This document shows positions 53,510 through 61,994 of a stretch of DNA of 64,000 nt, one piece after another. The notes beneath the pieces are model-generated. The model was not told the DNA's origin. It saw nothing but the letters and a program-made list of their open reading frames with translations, and did not search any database. Each line of letters starts with the position of its first letter. The first letter of the stretch is position 1. This stretch comes from Planctomycetota bacterium (GTDB lineage: Bacteria; Planctomycetota; Planctomycetia; Pirellulales; Pirellulaceae): the NCBI GenBank assembly GCA_026692845.1, contig JAPLNM010000089.1:1-64000 (forward strand), written 5' to 3'. The position numbers were made by a program, and so were the translations under genes.

Positions 53510-54607
53510 CTAGAGGGTTGAACCGAAAATCCTCAGCGACGTTGGAGGCGCGTATTTGTCTGTCGAACCGGATGCATGGCCGTCGAATTCGCCGGCACCG
53601 GGTTCCAATCCGATCAGGTCGGTGATGTCGATCAACCCGATCGCTTGGTCGAAATGATTGACCACGGGCAATTCACTGATTTTGCGGACCGAGAGAATCT
53701 CGATCGCTTCGCTCAATTTTGCACCTGAGCAGATCGCGGAAAACTCGCGAGTCATGACCGCATGCATCGGTAGGTCCAAGTCGGCTTGGGCATGTTTACC
53801 CAAAAAGCGAGTCAGGTCGCTATCGGTGAAGATCCCTACCAAAGCGCGTTCGTCGTTTTCGATCATCACCGCCCCGGTCCGACGCCCTGGCCGAGAGGTT
53901 TCGACAAGCATCTCTCGGATGCTCCAATCTTGATGGCACACTCGGCATTCATCCAGATTGCGCATCAGCTCGTCGACCGATGCGAGACGTCGTCCCAAGG
54001 CACCCCCGGGGTGCAATTCGGCGAAATCGTTTTGTTCAAACGCTTTGTTCTCGCTGACGAGCATCGCCAAAGCATCTCCGAGGGCGAGCATCGCTAGCGT
54101 GCTTGTCGTCGGCGCAAGGTTCAGGTGGCAAGCTTCGGGGCACATCGGTGTTAACAGCGTGATGTCGGCGGCCAGCGCCAGCGGACTATGGATCTTGCTG
54201 GTCAAAGCGATGATGCACGACGAACGGCGAGATAGGTGGGGCAAAAGATCGACGATCTCTTGCGACGAGCCGCTGTTGGACAAGACCAACATCACATCGC
54301 TTGGTCCAATGCATCCGAGGTCCCCGTGGAGGGCTTCGGAAGGATGCAGGAAGTGAGCACGGGTTCCAGTCGACGAAAAGGTCGCGGCAATCTTTCGCCC
54401 AATCAATCCTGCCTTGCCTATCCCGCATACGATCAGATTGCCTCGCATCGTGGCGATCTTGTCTGCGGCAAGGACGAATTCTTCGTCCATCATGTGGGCC
54501 AGTTGCATCAGAGCACTCACGCCGTGCTGAACCACGGCAACTCCGCGAGCCAGTTGCTCCTGACGACCCTTGGCTTGCCTTAGCCCTCTAGGTATGGGAT
54601 GTTCCAT
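53510..54607 (-). CDS. kdsD: arabinose-5-phosphate isomerase (SIS + 2 CBS domains)
   Basis: A 365-residue enzyme of the KdsD/GutQ family, which interconverts ribulose-5-P and arabinose-5-P for KDO synthesis. The SIS domain (about residues 40-175) shows IVCGIGKAGLIGRKIAATFS, HPSEALHGDLG and LSNSGSSQEIVDL; the ELHPGGALGRRL stretch is the family junction. Two CBS domains follow (about 205-335). Length is slightly above the 320-330 usual, mainly at the N- and C-termini. First gene of the kdsD-kdsC-LptC/A operon. Confidence 0.94.
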   Translation of the reverse strand: MEHPIPRGLRQAKGRQEQLARGVAVVQHGVSALMQLAHMMDEEFVLAADKIATMRGNLIVCGIGKAGLIGRKIAATFSSTGTRAHFLHPSEALHGDLGCIGPSDVMLVLSNSGSSQEIVDLLPHLSRRSSCIIALTSKIHSPLALAADITLLTPMCPEACHLNLAPTTSTLAMLALGDALAMLVSENKAFEQNDFAELHPGGALGRRLASVDELMRNLDECRVCHQDWSIREMLVETSRPGRRTGAVMIENDERALVGIFTDSDLTRFLGKHAQADLDLPMHAVMTREFSAICSGAKLSEAIEILSVRKISELPVVNHFDQAIGLIDITDLIGLEPGAGEFDGHASGSTDKYAPPTSLRIFGSTL

Positions 54608-54737
54608 TCGACGCGTACCATCCGTGTTCGCGCAAGTTGATCATTTGCTAAATAGGAATCCCGAGTAGGGGTTGCAATGCGGATCGCACCGCCTAGTCAG
54701 GGGACTCCGACGGACGGTAGATTAGCAATTTTGGGTT

Positions 54738-54772
54738 TGCAAGCCAACCTCGATGCACGAGGGTGGCTTGCA
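54738..54772 (-). terminator. 15-bp imperfect stem-loop after the pseudouridine synthase gene
   Basis: TGCAAGCCAACCTCG (54738-54752) and CGAGGGTGGCTTGCA (54758-54772) pair with one mismatch around a 5-nt loop, 29 bases beyond the stop of the minus-strand gene. No T-tract follows; it also separates that gene from kdsD. Confidence 0.55.
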
Positions 54773-54800
54773 GATGGCACCTAGGGCAACGGCAAGAATG

Positions 54801-56792
54801 CTAGCTTTTCGATCGGCCACGGCCACTGCCATTGCCGCGTTTTGGGCCGCCTGATTTTGGGCCGCCACGTTTCGGCCCCCCCATTTTGGGGCCACCGCGT
54901 TTCGGTCCACCGGTTTTAGGTCCACCTGTTTTAGGTCCACCGGCACTGGGTCCACCGCGTTTGGGTCCACCGCGACTGGGACCACTGCGTTTGGGTCCAC
55001 CGCGACTGGGTCCACCGCGACTGGGTCCACCGCGACTGGGCCCACCGCGACTGGGCCCACCGCGACTGGGCCCTGTAAATTCCGTACCCCCAAATTCTTG
55101 CCCGCCTTGTTCTGATCGGCCACGGCTAGGACGACCGCGTTTTGGGGCTCCCCGTTCTTCTGGGCCGCCAAATTCTGGACCGCCTTGTTCTGGTCGACCG
55201 CGGCTAGGACGACTGCGTTTTGGGGCTCCCCGTTCTTCTGGGCCCCCAAATTCTTGCCCGCCTTGTTCTGATCGACTGCGGCTAGGACGACCGCGTTTTG
55301 GGGCGGCCCGTTCTTCTGGTCCTCCGCGTTCTGGACCACCGCGTTCTGGACCACCGCGGCTAGGACCACCGCGGCTAGGACGACCGCGTTTTGGAGCGCC
55401 CCGTTCTACTGGTCCGCCCCGCTTAGGATTACGGTTGTTTTGCGATTCGCTCAGAGCGGCGCCTTCGGAGCGACGCGATCCGGAACGTTGTTTGCCTTGG
55501 TTGCGCGTTGGACGTTTGCCGTTGGGGGGCCGAGCGGCCGGCTCGGAGTCGTCTTGCTCGAACGACTCGTCTTCGAAGAGATCGTCATCGGGATCGTTGA
55601 GTTCGAATTCGGAGCCATCGGACTCGGAGGCCTCTTCTTGGCCAATGACGGTACCGGCGGGTCGACGGGGCATGAAGTAGAACTCTTCGTCGGAGTCTTT
55701 GCCCTTGGGATGGGTTGGTCCATGGTCTCGAACGAGAATCAGAGGTTCCTTTAGTCCAAGGTCGGCTTGGCTTTCGTCGTCGAGTCGATCTTCATCATCG
55801 AAATCATCGTCGGTAGCAAATGGGTTTTGAGCGAGGCTAGGGAGTTTTTCCCAAGACTTTTCTTTGGGGGCTTTCGTGGATTTGCGAACGGACGCTTTGG
55901 TAGGCGAAGTGTCTTGTTGGGTCGATTCGGGTTCTTGGGTAGCCGAGGCGAGTTTCTTGCGAGCTTTGCGTGCGGCTTTGCGTTCGCGACGGATTTCCTC
56001 GACAGCTTGATAAAGGCCTTGGACTTCATGGTTTGAAAGGGGTCGGTAGGCTCCTTCGGGCAGGTCGGAGAGTTTCAGTGGTCCGATGGCGATGCGTTTG
56101 AGGGAGACGACTTTGTGTCCGAGTCGAGCCAGCACGCGTCGGATTTCCCGGTTCTTCCCTTCGCTCAGGGTGATTTCGATTTCGGTACTCGATTTGCGAA
56201 CTTTTTTAAGCTTGGCATGATCGACTTGGGCTTTGCCTTCTGCGAGGTAGATCCCTCGTTCAAGTCGCTTGAGCGCTTCGAGTTCGACTTGGCCTGCGAC
56301 GATGACCGAATAACGTTTGGGGATCTCGTGTTTAGGGTGAGTCAGTTGTTGGGCCAATTCGCCGTCGTTGGTCAGGATGATCAGGCCGGTGCTGAACGCA
56401 TCGAGCCTGCCGACGGGGAACAAGCGAAATTGGTTTGGGACAAAGTCGATCACGCGCAGTCGACCTTGGGGGTCTCGATTGGTGCACAGGACACCTTCGG
56501 GTTTGTGGACCGCAAAGTAGACGGGTCGAAATTGTTTGAGCATTTCGCCGTCGACGCTGATCGATGCGGTGGTCATGTCGACTTTGACGCCGACTTGGGT
56601 GATGACTTTCCCGTCGATTTCGACGCGGCCTTGCTCGATGAGTTCATCGACATGGCGGCGCGAGCCCAAGCCGGCGGCGGCAAGGACTTTGTTGATCCGT
56701 TGCAATTCAACCGCGGGTGGATCGCTGACCGGGGATTTTTTGAGAGTGGATTTTTGGGGATCGGAAATGGGTTTGGCTTTGCGAGGTGACAT
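54801..56792 (-). CDS. RsuA/RluB-family pseudouridine synthase with very long RGG-rich tail
   Basis: 663 residues from ATG 56792 (AAGGAA about 11 bases upstream). An S4 RNA-binding domain lies at about residues 31-76 (RINKVLAAAGLGSRRHVDEL) and the catalytic core at about 85-265 with the active aspartate D131 in VGRLDAFSTGLIILTND and EGKNREIRRVLARLGHKV. This part makes pseudouridine in rRNA. It is followed by an acidic stretch (about 310-410) and some 220 residues of SRGGP/KRGGP/ERGGP-like repeats (54801-55450), making it more than twice the usual 240-300 residues. The tail is disordered-type RGG sequence. The phosphatase gene lies 61 bases upstream. Confidence 0.88.
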   Translation of the reverse strand: MSPRKAKPISDPQKSTLKKSPVSDPPAVELQRINKVLAAAGLGSRRHVDELIEQGRVEIDGKVITQVGVKVDMTTASISVDGEMLKQFRPVYFAVHKPEGVLCTNRDPQGRLRVIDFVPNQFRLFPVGRLDAFSTGLIILTNDGELAQQLTHPKHEIPKRYSVIVAGQVELEALKRLERGIYLAEGKAQVDHAKLKKVRKSSTEIEITLSEGKNREIRRVLARLGHKVVSLKRIAIGPLKLSDLPEGAYRPLSNHEVQGLYQAVEEIRRERKAARKARKKLASATQEPESTQQDTSPTKASVRKSTKAPKEKSWEKLPSLAQNPFATDDDFDDEDRLDDESQADLGLKEPLILVRDHGPTHPKGKDSDEEFYFMPRRPAGTVIGQEEASESDGSEFELNDPDDDLFEDESFEQDDSEPAARPPNGKRPTRNQGKQRSGSRRSEGAALSESQNNRNPKRGGPVERGAPKRGRPSRGGPSRGGPERGGPERGGPEERAAPKRGRPSRSRSEQGGQEFGGPEERGAPKRSRPSRGRPEQGGPEFGGPEERGAPKRGRPSRGRSEQGGQEFGGTEFTGPSRGGPSRGGPSRGGPSRGGPSRGGPKRSGPSRGGPKRGGPSAGGPKTGGPKTGGPKRGGPKMGGPKRGGPKSGGPKRGNGSGRGRSKS
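54830..55400. repeat. degenerate tandem repeats encoding the RGG-type tail
   Basis: Repeated 12- to 15-bp units around CGACTGGGTCCACCG (tail 54925-55075) and a larger unit of about 100-110 bp (GACCGCGTTTTGGGGC ... TTCTTGCCCGCCTTGTTCTG) recurring at about 55087, 55170 and 55250. All stay in frame with the pseudouridine synthase. Confidence 0.8.
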
Positions 56793-56853
56793 GGCGAACG
56801 TTCCTTGGTGCGGTCTCTGGCTGTATCGAAATGTGGTAATTGAATTTTTTGGA

Positions 56854-57534
56854 TTAGCTAGTGGGTGGTTCGAGGGCAAACTCTCGGACTTCTCCCTCGA
56901 GGGTCGACTGCCAGACTTGTTGCGATTGGAGGTCCAATGCGGTAAGCCATTTTCCGCCGTAGCAGAAAGTATCGATGCAGGTCAGGTGGGGGAGTTGGAC
57001 GATTTGTCCTTCGGGATGATGGGTATGGCCCATGATCACGTGTTTTCCGGAGAAATGGGGTTTAGGGGTTTGTTGGGAGATTTTGACCCAACGCAAGAGG
57101 TCGACCGATTGGTTTTCCATCTTCATTTGGGAGTCATAATTGGCATGGACGATGATGTGCGAGGGGGATTCGTAGTAGGGCAGGAGCGATTCGAGGAATT
57201 CGCGATGGGAGGTTGGGATAACCGACAGGTCGCCGGCAAAACCGTAGCTTTCCATGGTTTTGTGTCCACCGTGGTTGAGCCAGCCGAACGGTTCGCGTCG
57301 TCGGTCGAGGACCGAGAGCATCATTTCTTCGTGGTTTCCCATCAGTGGAAACAGTTGCGTCTGGGACTGGAGCTCCATGAGTCGTTCCAGGACACCTTTG
57401 GAGTCTGGGCCGCGGTCGATGTAGTCCCCGACGGTCACGACGATGTCGTCTTGGGTCGGGCCGATGGCAGCTAGCAGGGCGTCCAAGGCTTTGAGGCAGC
57501 CGTGGATATCACCGATTGCGATGGTACGTGTCAT
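56854..57534 (-). CDS. PP2A-like serine/threonine metallophosphatase
   Basis: A 226-residue phosphoesterase with the full bimetal motifs of PPP-type phosphatases: GDIHG (residues 8-12), GDYIDRG (about 36-42), GNHEE (about 66-70) and the downstream GHTHH. Family members hydrolyse phosphoproteins or Ap4A-like nucleotides; the substrate cannot be told. Same strand as, and 61 bases upstream of, the pseudouridine synthase; probably one operon. Confidence 0.92.
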   Translation of the reverse strand: MTRTIAIGDIHGCLKALDALLAAIGPTQDDIVVTVGDYIDRGPDSKGVLERLMELQSQTQLFPLMGNHEEMMLSVLDRRREPFGWLNHGGHKTMESYGFAGDLSVIPTSHREFLESLLPYYESPSHIIVHANYDSQMKMENQSVDLLRWVKISQQTPKPHFSGKHVIMGHTHHPEGQIVQLPHLTCIDTFCYGGKWLTALDLQSQQVWQSTLEGEVREFALEPPTS

Positions 57535-57756
57535 GGGAAAGTCGAGGAATACAAAAGTTAGCTAGGCTACTAGGCTAGCGGAAATCTTTAGCTGGATGGA
57601 ACAAGTCGCATCAGGATAGGTCGAAAGCGGCCTATCGACTACGTCAATTCCTTGCGCAATGTCGCAAAGGACCGTTGGGTTTGGTCCGAAAGGAGTTAAA
57701 ATTCGGTCACCCCTCAATGCTATGGTCCGGTAACGCTATGGTCAGGACTTCGACGC

Positions 57757-58305
57757 ATGCACCCGAGTTCGCTCCCATTGGAAAAGCTAGAGCAGCAGTG
57801 CCGATGGAGTTTTTCCCGAGCTAGCGGTCCTGGCGGACAGCATCGCAACAAGGTCGAGACGGCTGCGAGCATCGAGCATCTTGCCAGTGGGATTCGGGCA
57901 AGTGCTAGTGAGGAGCGGTCCCAGAATCGGAATCGGCAAGTCGCCTTGCACCGCCTTCGGTGCGCTCTGGCTGTCGACTACCCGGGACCTTCAGAGGAAG
58001 GAAGCTTGGAGCATGGCTCGGGCGGTGGCGTATCGCCGGGGGCATCGGAACTATGGAGGGCTTATTGTCTCTCGGGCCGGATCCGGATCTGCGAAACCAA
58101 CGAGCATTTCCCGTCGCTTCTGGCGGAAGTCTTCGGTGCGGTCCTTGCCGACGGCTTGGACCTGTCGAAAACCGCTGAGCGGTTTGGAACATCTTCGACG
58201 CAGTTGGTGAAGTTTTTTTCTATTTACCCGCCGGCCTTGGTCCGGATCAACCAGGGTTTGGTCCAGCGTGGACTATCGCCTCGGGTGTCGACGTCGAAGC
58301 GTTAG
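57757..58305 (+). CDS. peptide chain release factor-like (ArfB-type GGQ) protein
   Basis: A 182-residue protein. SGPGGQHRNKVETA (GGQ at residues 26-28) is the catalytic motif that triggers peptidyl-tRNA hydrolysis on the ribosome; RSQNRNRQVALHRLR is the usual continuation. It lacks the stop-codon-recognition domains of RF1/RF2, so it may rescue stalled ribosomes. A C-terminal extension with LVKFFSIYPPALVRINQGLV replaces the basic tail of ArfB, as in planctomycete homologues. Converges on the sigma-factor gene (20-bp gap). Confidence 0.85.
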   Translation: MHPSSLPLEKLEQQCRWSFSRASGPGGQHRNKVETAASIEHLASGIRASASEERSQNRNRQVALHRLRCALAVDYPGPSEEGSLEHGSGGGVSPGASELWRAYCLSGRIRICETNEHFPSLLAEVFGAVLADGLDLSKTAERFGTSSTQLVKFFSIYPPALVRINQGLVQRGLSPRVSTSKR

Positions 58306-58325
58306 TTCGGAGCGTTCAAGACCGA

Positions 58326-59111
58326 TCAGGAGCCGATCTCGACGCGGCGACGACCGAGTTGTTCCTGCAGACGTTGGACGATGCTCGTGTGCATTTGGCT
58401 CACGCGGCTTTCGCTCAGGTCGAGTGTCGCGCCGATTTCTTTCATCGTCATCTCTTCGTAGTAGTAGAGAATGATGATCAGGCGTTCGTTGCGATTGAGT
58501 CCTTTGGTGACCAGACGCATCAGATCGCTTTTGCCGGTGCGACGCGTTGGGTCTTCACTGCGTTTGTCTTCGAGGACATCGATTTCTCGGATGTCTTTGT
58601 AGCTGTCGGTCTCGTACCATTTCTTGTTTAGCGAGACGAGTCCGACGGCCGAAGCGTCGACTTTCATCTTTTCGAGTTCGTCGATCGAGATACCCATGTA
58701 CGCCGAGAGTTCGTGGGTTGTCGGAGCGCGTCCGTACTTGGCCTCGAGAAGCTTGGTCGCTTCGTTGAGTTTGCTGGCTTTGCTGCGGACGAGTCGAGGG
58801 ACCCAGTCCATGGTGCGCAGTTCGTCGAGCATTGCGCCGCGGATACGAGGGACGCAGTAGGTTTCGAATTTGACCCCACGTTCCATATCGAACGCATCGA
58901 TCGCATCCATCAGGCCGAAAATCCCGGCGCTGACTAAGTCATCGAGTTCGACGCCTTCGGGTAATTTCGAGCGAAGTCTTTCGCCGTTGTAGCGAACCAG
59001 CGGAGTGTAGCGCTCGATGAGTTGGTTTCGAAGAGGGATACTGGTTGGATCGGCTTTGAACTTCACCCAGACCTCGGTCATATCAGCATTTTGAAATGCG
59101 GTCGATGCCAT
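58326..59111 (-). CDS. fliA: FliA/WhiG family RNA polymerase sigma factor
   Basis: A 261-residue sigma-70 family protein from ATG 59111, supported by GGAGGT 4 bases upstream. Region 2 is visible (YTPLVRYNGERLRSKLPEGV, AGIFGLMDAIDAFDMERGVK, FETYCVPRIRGAMLDELR, the sigma-28 signature), region 3 (APTTHELSAYMGISIDELEK) and region 4 (LNRNERLIIILYYYEEMTMKEIG, LSESRVSQMHTSIVQRL). It directs transcription of late flagellar genes. No other flagellar gene is in the window except possibly a small membrane protein gene upstream. Confidence 0.93.
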   Translation of the reverse strand: MASTAFQNADMTEVWVKFKADPTSIPLRNQLIERYTPLVRYNGERLRSKLPEGVELDDLVSAGIFGLMDAIDAFDMERGVKFETYCVPRIRGAMLDELRTMDWVPRLVRSKASKLNEATKLLEAKYGRAPTTHELSAYMGISIDELEKMKVDASAVGLVSLNKKWYETDSYKDIREIDVLEDKRSEDPTRRTGKSDLMRLVTKGLNRNERLIIILYYYEEMTMKEIGATLDLSESRVSQMHTSIVQRLQEQLGRRRVEIGS

Positions 59112-59265
59112 CCGAACCTCCATGTAGTGTTTGCTTAAATGTCCATAACCCGCTAGGCGAGTCGACCCCGGGGACTCTAACGAGTTCAACGAGCCGATTC
59201 CACATCAGTTAATCAAAGATTCAGAAATCGGGTTTGTCGGGCTTACCCAGATTGCCGAATCGGCG

Positions 59266-59439
59266 CTAACGTGAGGTAGGAAACAAGCTTCCGGTGGTCC
59301 ACCCAAGAACCGATGCGATGAGCATCGCGGCCAAGCCTCCAAGGAGCGTCCGTTCGGCATCCACGCCTTGAAAGCATCCGAGCAGTAGCTGGACGATCAA
59401 GGCGGTGTAGCCAAAAGTAGCCGCTGTCCTGTAGGCCAT
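59266..59439 (-). CDS. 57-residue membrane protein
   Basis: A short frame (ATG 59439, TAG 59266) encoding a protein starting MAYRTAATFGYTALIVQLLL and ending GWTTGSLFPTSR. Two hydrophobic helices are visible (about residues 9-23 and 34-46), separated by a short polar loop CFQGVDAERT. It lies 155 bases upstream of the fliA start on the same strand. I do not recognise the family. The order of hydrophobic and polar residues argues for a real protein, but it is short. Confidence 0.55.
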   Translation of the reverse strand: MAYRTAATFGYTALIVQLLLGCFQGVDAERTLLGGLAAMLIASVLGWTTGSLFPTSR

Positions 59440-59649
59440 CGCTGTCCTTGCGAGTCTGATTTACAATTCCTGTCGCTTCCTAAGTCTCCGATTGCGAACC
59501 GAGCGAGTGATGCTTTGAGGAGTTTTGCTCCCAAAATCGAAACTACACTTTGTCCGCAAACTTTCTATCGGCGTAGAATGTGGTGACTCTGCAGGCAAAT
59601 CAAGATTTTTTAACGACTCCTAACCGCTACAGCCGGAACAAATTCCCCA

Positions 59650-60036
59650 ATGTCTAAACAACACTCCCCGGGTTTCCTCAAGATCGTTCAAGAAGCCCGA
59701 GCCAACATCGCCGAATGCTCCGTCGCGGAACTCAAGTACAAGCTCGATTCGGATCCAACGGCAGTTCTGATCGATGTTCGCGAGGAGAGTGAGTTTGCCG
59801 CCGGCCACGTACCGAACGCTGTGCACCTTAGCAAAGGCATCCTCGAACGAGACATCGAGTCGCGGTATCCAGACAGCAATACCGAACTGTACTTGTTATG
59901 CGGAGGTGGATTCCGCTCGGCGCTGGCTGCTGATAGCTTGCGCAAGATGGGCTATGTGCGCGTCACTAGCGTCGACGGCGGCTGGAAAGCTTGGACCGAT
60001 GCTCGCTATCCGACCAATAAGCCATCCGACCAATAA
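59650..60036 (+). CDS. rhodanese-like domain protein
   Basis: A 128-residue single-domain rhodanese. DVREESEFAAGHVPNAVHL is the CH2A-type motif and the active-site cysteine is C84 in LLCGGGFRSALAA; the loop GGGFRS is sulfurtransferase-like (persulfide-carrying). No signal peptide, so cytoplasmic. It may supply sulfur; its partner is unknown. ispE starts 53 bases downstream. Confidence 0.9.
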   Translation: MSKQHSPGFLKIVQEARANIAECSVAELKYKLDSDPTAVLIDVREESEFAAGHVPNAVHLSKGILERDIESRYPDSNTELYLLCGGGFRSALAADSLRKMGYVRVTSVDGGWKAWTDARYPTNKPSDQ

Positions 60037-60089
60037 GCCTTAAGCGACCCTCGGATCACTTTATTACCAAAAAGCCAACCCAGAGCCTC

Positions 60090-61298
60090 ATGAAAATCCA
60101 ACGCGTGGTCTGGACCGGAGCATCGAATTACGCGTTAGCGCCCAACACTCCGGGCTACCGATGCACTACCCCTGCGAAAATCAATCTGTTCTTGGAGATA
60201 CTGGGCAAGCGATCCGATGGCTATCACAATCTGGATACGGTGATGCTGGCCGTCGACCTGACCGACACGCTCGAAATCTACCCCAGAGAGTCCGGCGAGC
60301 TTACCATGGAGCTCGACTTGTCAGAGGCTCAGCAGGTCGGCCAAAGGCAGCTTGCTCTGAAGGATCCGACTTGGGATATCCCTACGCAATCGGCCAATTC
60401 CAAGGGCGCTAGTCATGCCCTTGCCGATGCCGGTGTCGATGCCGGTGCGAATCTCGTCCTCAAGGCGCTCGATGCGCTGCGTCGCGCTTTGGAGACTAGC
60501 TCAAGTGCCTCGTCGGTGGATAGACCTTGTGGGGCGCATGTGGTTTTAAAAAAAAGGATTCCTAGCCAAGCCGGACTCGGGGGTGGCAGTTCCGATGCGG
60601 CTGCGGCTTTGGTATTGGGTTCATTGCTATGGCGGCATCAAGCACAAACACAACAACCCGATGCGCAACAACCCGCAGGCGCATGGCTCGGGCAGATCGC
60701 CATGCAACTCGGTAGCGATATCAACTTCTTTCTCCAAGGTCACAACGGCACGCGTTGGACGGCTCGCTGCACCGAGCGAGGCCAGATCGTCCAACCCATC
60801 GCCAACAACGTCGCGATCCATGGCTTGATCGTTCATCCGCCGGCCGGATGTCCGACGGGCAAGGTCTTTGCGCATCTGCGAGAGTGGCTCGATGAACGCA
60901 CGGTTCGAGAGACTCCCGATCGCTTGATCGCGTTTCTTGAGGATCCGACAAGCGGCGAGCTAACGGGCAATGCAGCAAAAGGAGCAATGGGTAGGAATGG
61001 CCAAGACACGCCAGCACAGTTGGCTCGCCTGCTGTATAATCGGCTCGACCCGGCAGCGTCGCAATCCACTCCGTGGGTCGAACGAACCTCCAGAAGGATC
61101 GATCGGTGCGATTTGCTCGGTCAGTGTCTGAGCGGTAGCGGTTCGGCTCGATATGCCTTATGCTCCGAGCGAACCCAGGCCGAAGCCCTGGCGTTGGATT
61201 TGCAAAGGGAAGGAGAGTTTCGAGCTTATCCGTTTTCCGCGTGGACCAGCCCTGGAGTGGAAAAGCAAGTATCGATCATCACCCATTCGCGAACCTGA
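60090..61298 (+). CDS. ispE: 4-diphosphocytidyl-2-C-methyl-D-erythritol kinase
   Basis: A 402-residue GHMP kinase of the non-mevalonate isoprenoid pathway. PAKINLFLEILGKRSDGYHN (from P28) is the substrate-binding motif, GLGGGSSDAAAAL at G162 the ATP-binding motif, and CLSGSGSARYAL near the end the third GHMP motif. It is about 100 residues longer than the usual 285-300 owing to Ala-rich insertions (about 105-150) and a longer N-terminus. A SpoVG gene follows 33 bases later, as in many genomes. Confidence 0.94.
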   Translation: MKIQRVVWTGASNYALAPNTPGYRCTTPAKINLFLEILGKRSDGYHNLDTVMLAVDLTDTLEIYPRESGELTMELDLSEAQQVGQRQLALKDPTWDIPTQSANSKGASHALADAGVDAGANLVLKALDALRRALETSSSASSVDRPCGAHVVLKKRIPSQAGLGGGSSDAAAALVLGSLLWRHQAQTQQPDAQQPAGAWLGQIAMQLGSDINFFLQGHNGTRWTARCTERGQIVQPIANNVAIHGLIVHPPAGCPTGKVFAHLREWLDERTVRETPDRLIAFLEDPTSGELTGNAAKGAMGRNGQDTPAQLARLLYNRLDPAASQSTPWVERTSRRIDRCDLLGQCLSGSGSARYALCSERTQAEALALDLQREGEFRAYPFSAWTSPGVEKQVSIITHSRT

Positions 61299-61331
61299 AC
61301 GCCGATTCAACGGACTGAGTGAAGCATCAAG

Positions 61332-61994
61332 ATGGATATAACTGAGGTTCGAATCAAGCTCATGGACTTCTCGGAGGATCGCCTCCGGGCTTTCTGTTCG
61401 ATTACCTTGGACCAAGCCTTCGTGGTACGTGATCTGAAGATCATCGAAGGCTCGAATGGTCCGTTTGTAGCGATGCCCAGTCGCAAGATGACAGCGAGGT
61501 GTGGTCGCTGCGGGTCGAAAAATCATATGCGGAGCAATTTCTGCAACCAGTGCGGGAAGCGCTTGCGAGGGGCCCAAGACCTTCAAGACATCGAAGGGGC
61601 ATCCAATAAGCTCTATGCCGACATCGCCCATCCGGTCAACCAAGCTTGCCGCGATTTGATCCAACAAGCGGTCATACGCGAGTATCAACTCGAGCTTGAG
61701 CGGGCCGAGCAGCCCGGATATGTCTCCCGCTACGACGAGGAGTATGTCGAACACATCCCGCATGCGGTTTCGACCCCGAGCATCATCCCAAGACCCTACA
61801 TGCTCAAAGAACCTGCCCAAGAAGTATCTGCCCTGGAGGCATCTGCTAAGGACTCATCTGCTAAGGAAGCATCTGCTCTCAAGCCGGCACCGACAGCATT
61901 ACAGAACGAGCCTACAGAAAGCCCAGCCGCAGAAAGCTCAGCCGGGGAAATCCCGATGCGTCGGGAAGGGGACTTCGGAAACGGTATTTTCTAA
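61332..61994 (+). CDS. spoVG: SpoVG-family protein with embedded zinc ribbon
   Basis: A 220-residue protein. Residues 1-55 are the SpoVG core ([43 protein letters not shown]). A four-cysteine zinc ribbon follows, C57-GR-C60 and C71-NQ-C74, then SpoVG resumes with [19 protein letters not shown]. The last 70 residues are an Ala/Ser/Glu/Pro-rich tail carrying a 15-bp tandem repeat (about 61838-61880). SpoVG binds nucleic acid and regulates septation and other processes; here in a non-sporulating lineage. Its 3' end overlaps rpiB by 57 bases tail to tail. Confidence 0.9.
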   Translation: MDITEVRIKLMDFSEDRLRAFCSITLDQAFVVRDLKIIEGSNGPFVAMPSRKMTARCGRCGSKNHMRSNFCNQCGKRLRGAQDLQDIEGASNKLYADIAHPVNQACRDLIQQAVIREYQLELERAEQPGYVSRYDEEYVEHIPHAVSTPSIIPRPYMLKEPAQEVSALEASAKDSSAKEASALKPAPTALQNEPTESPAAESSAGEIPMRREGDFGNGIF

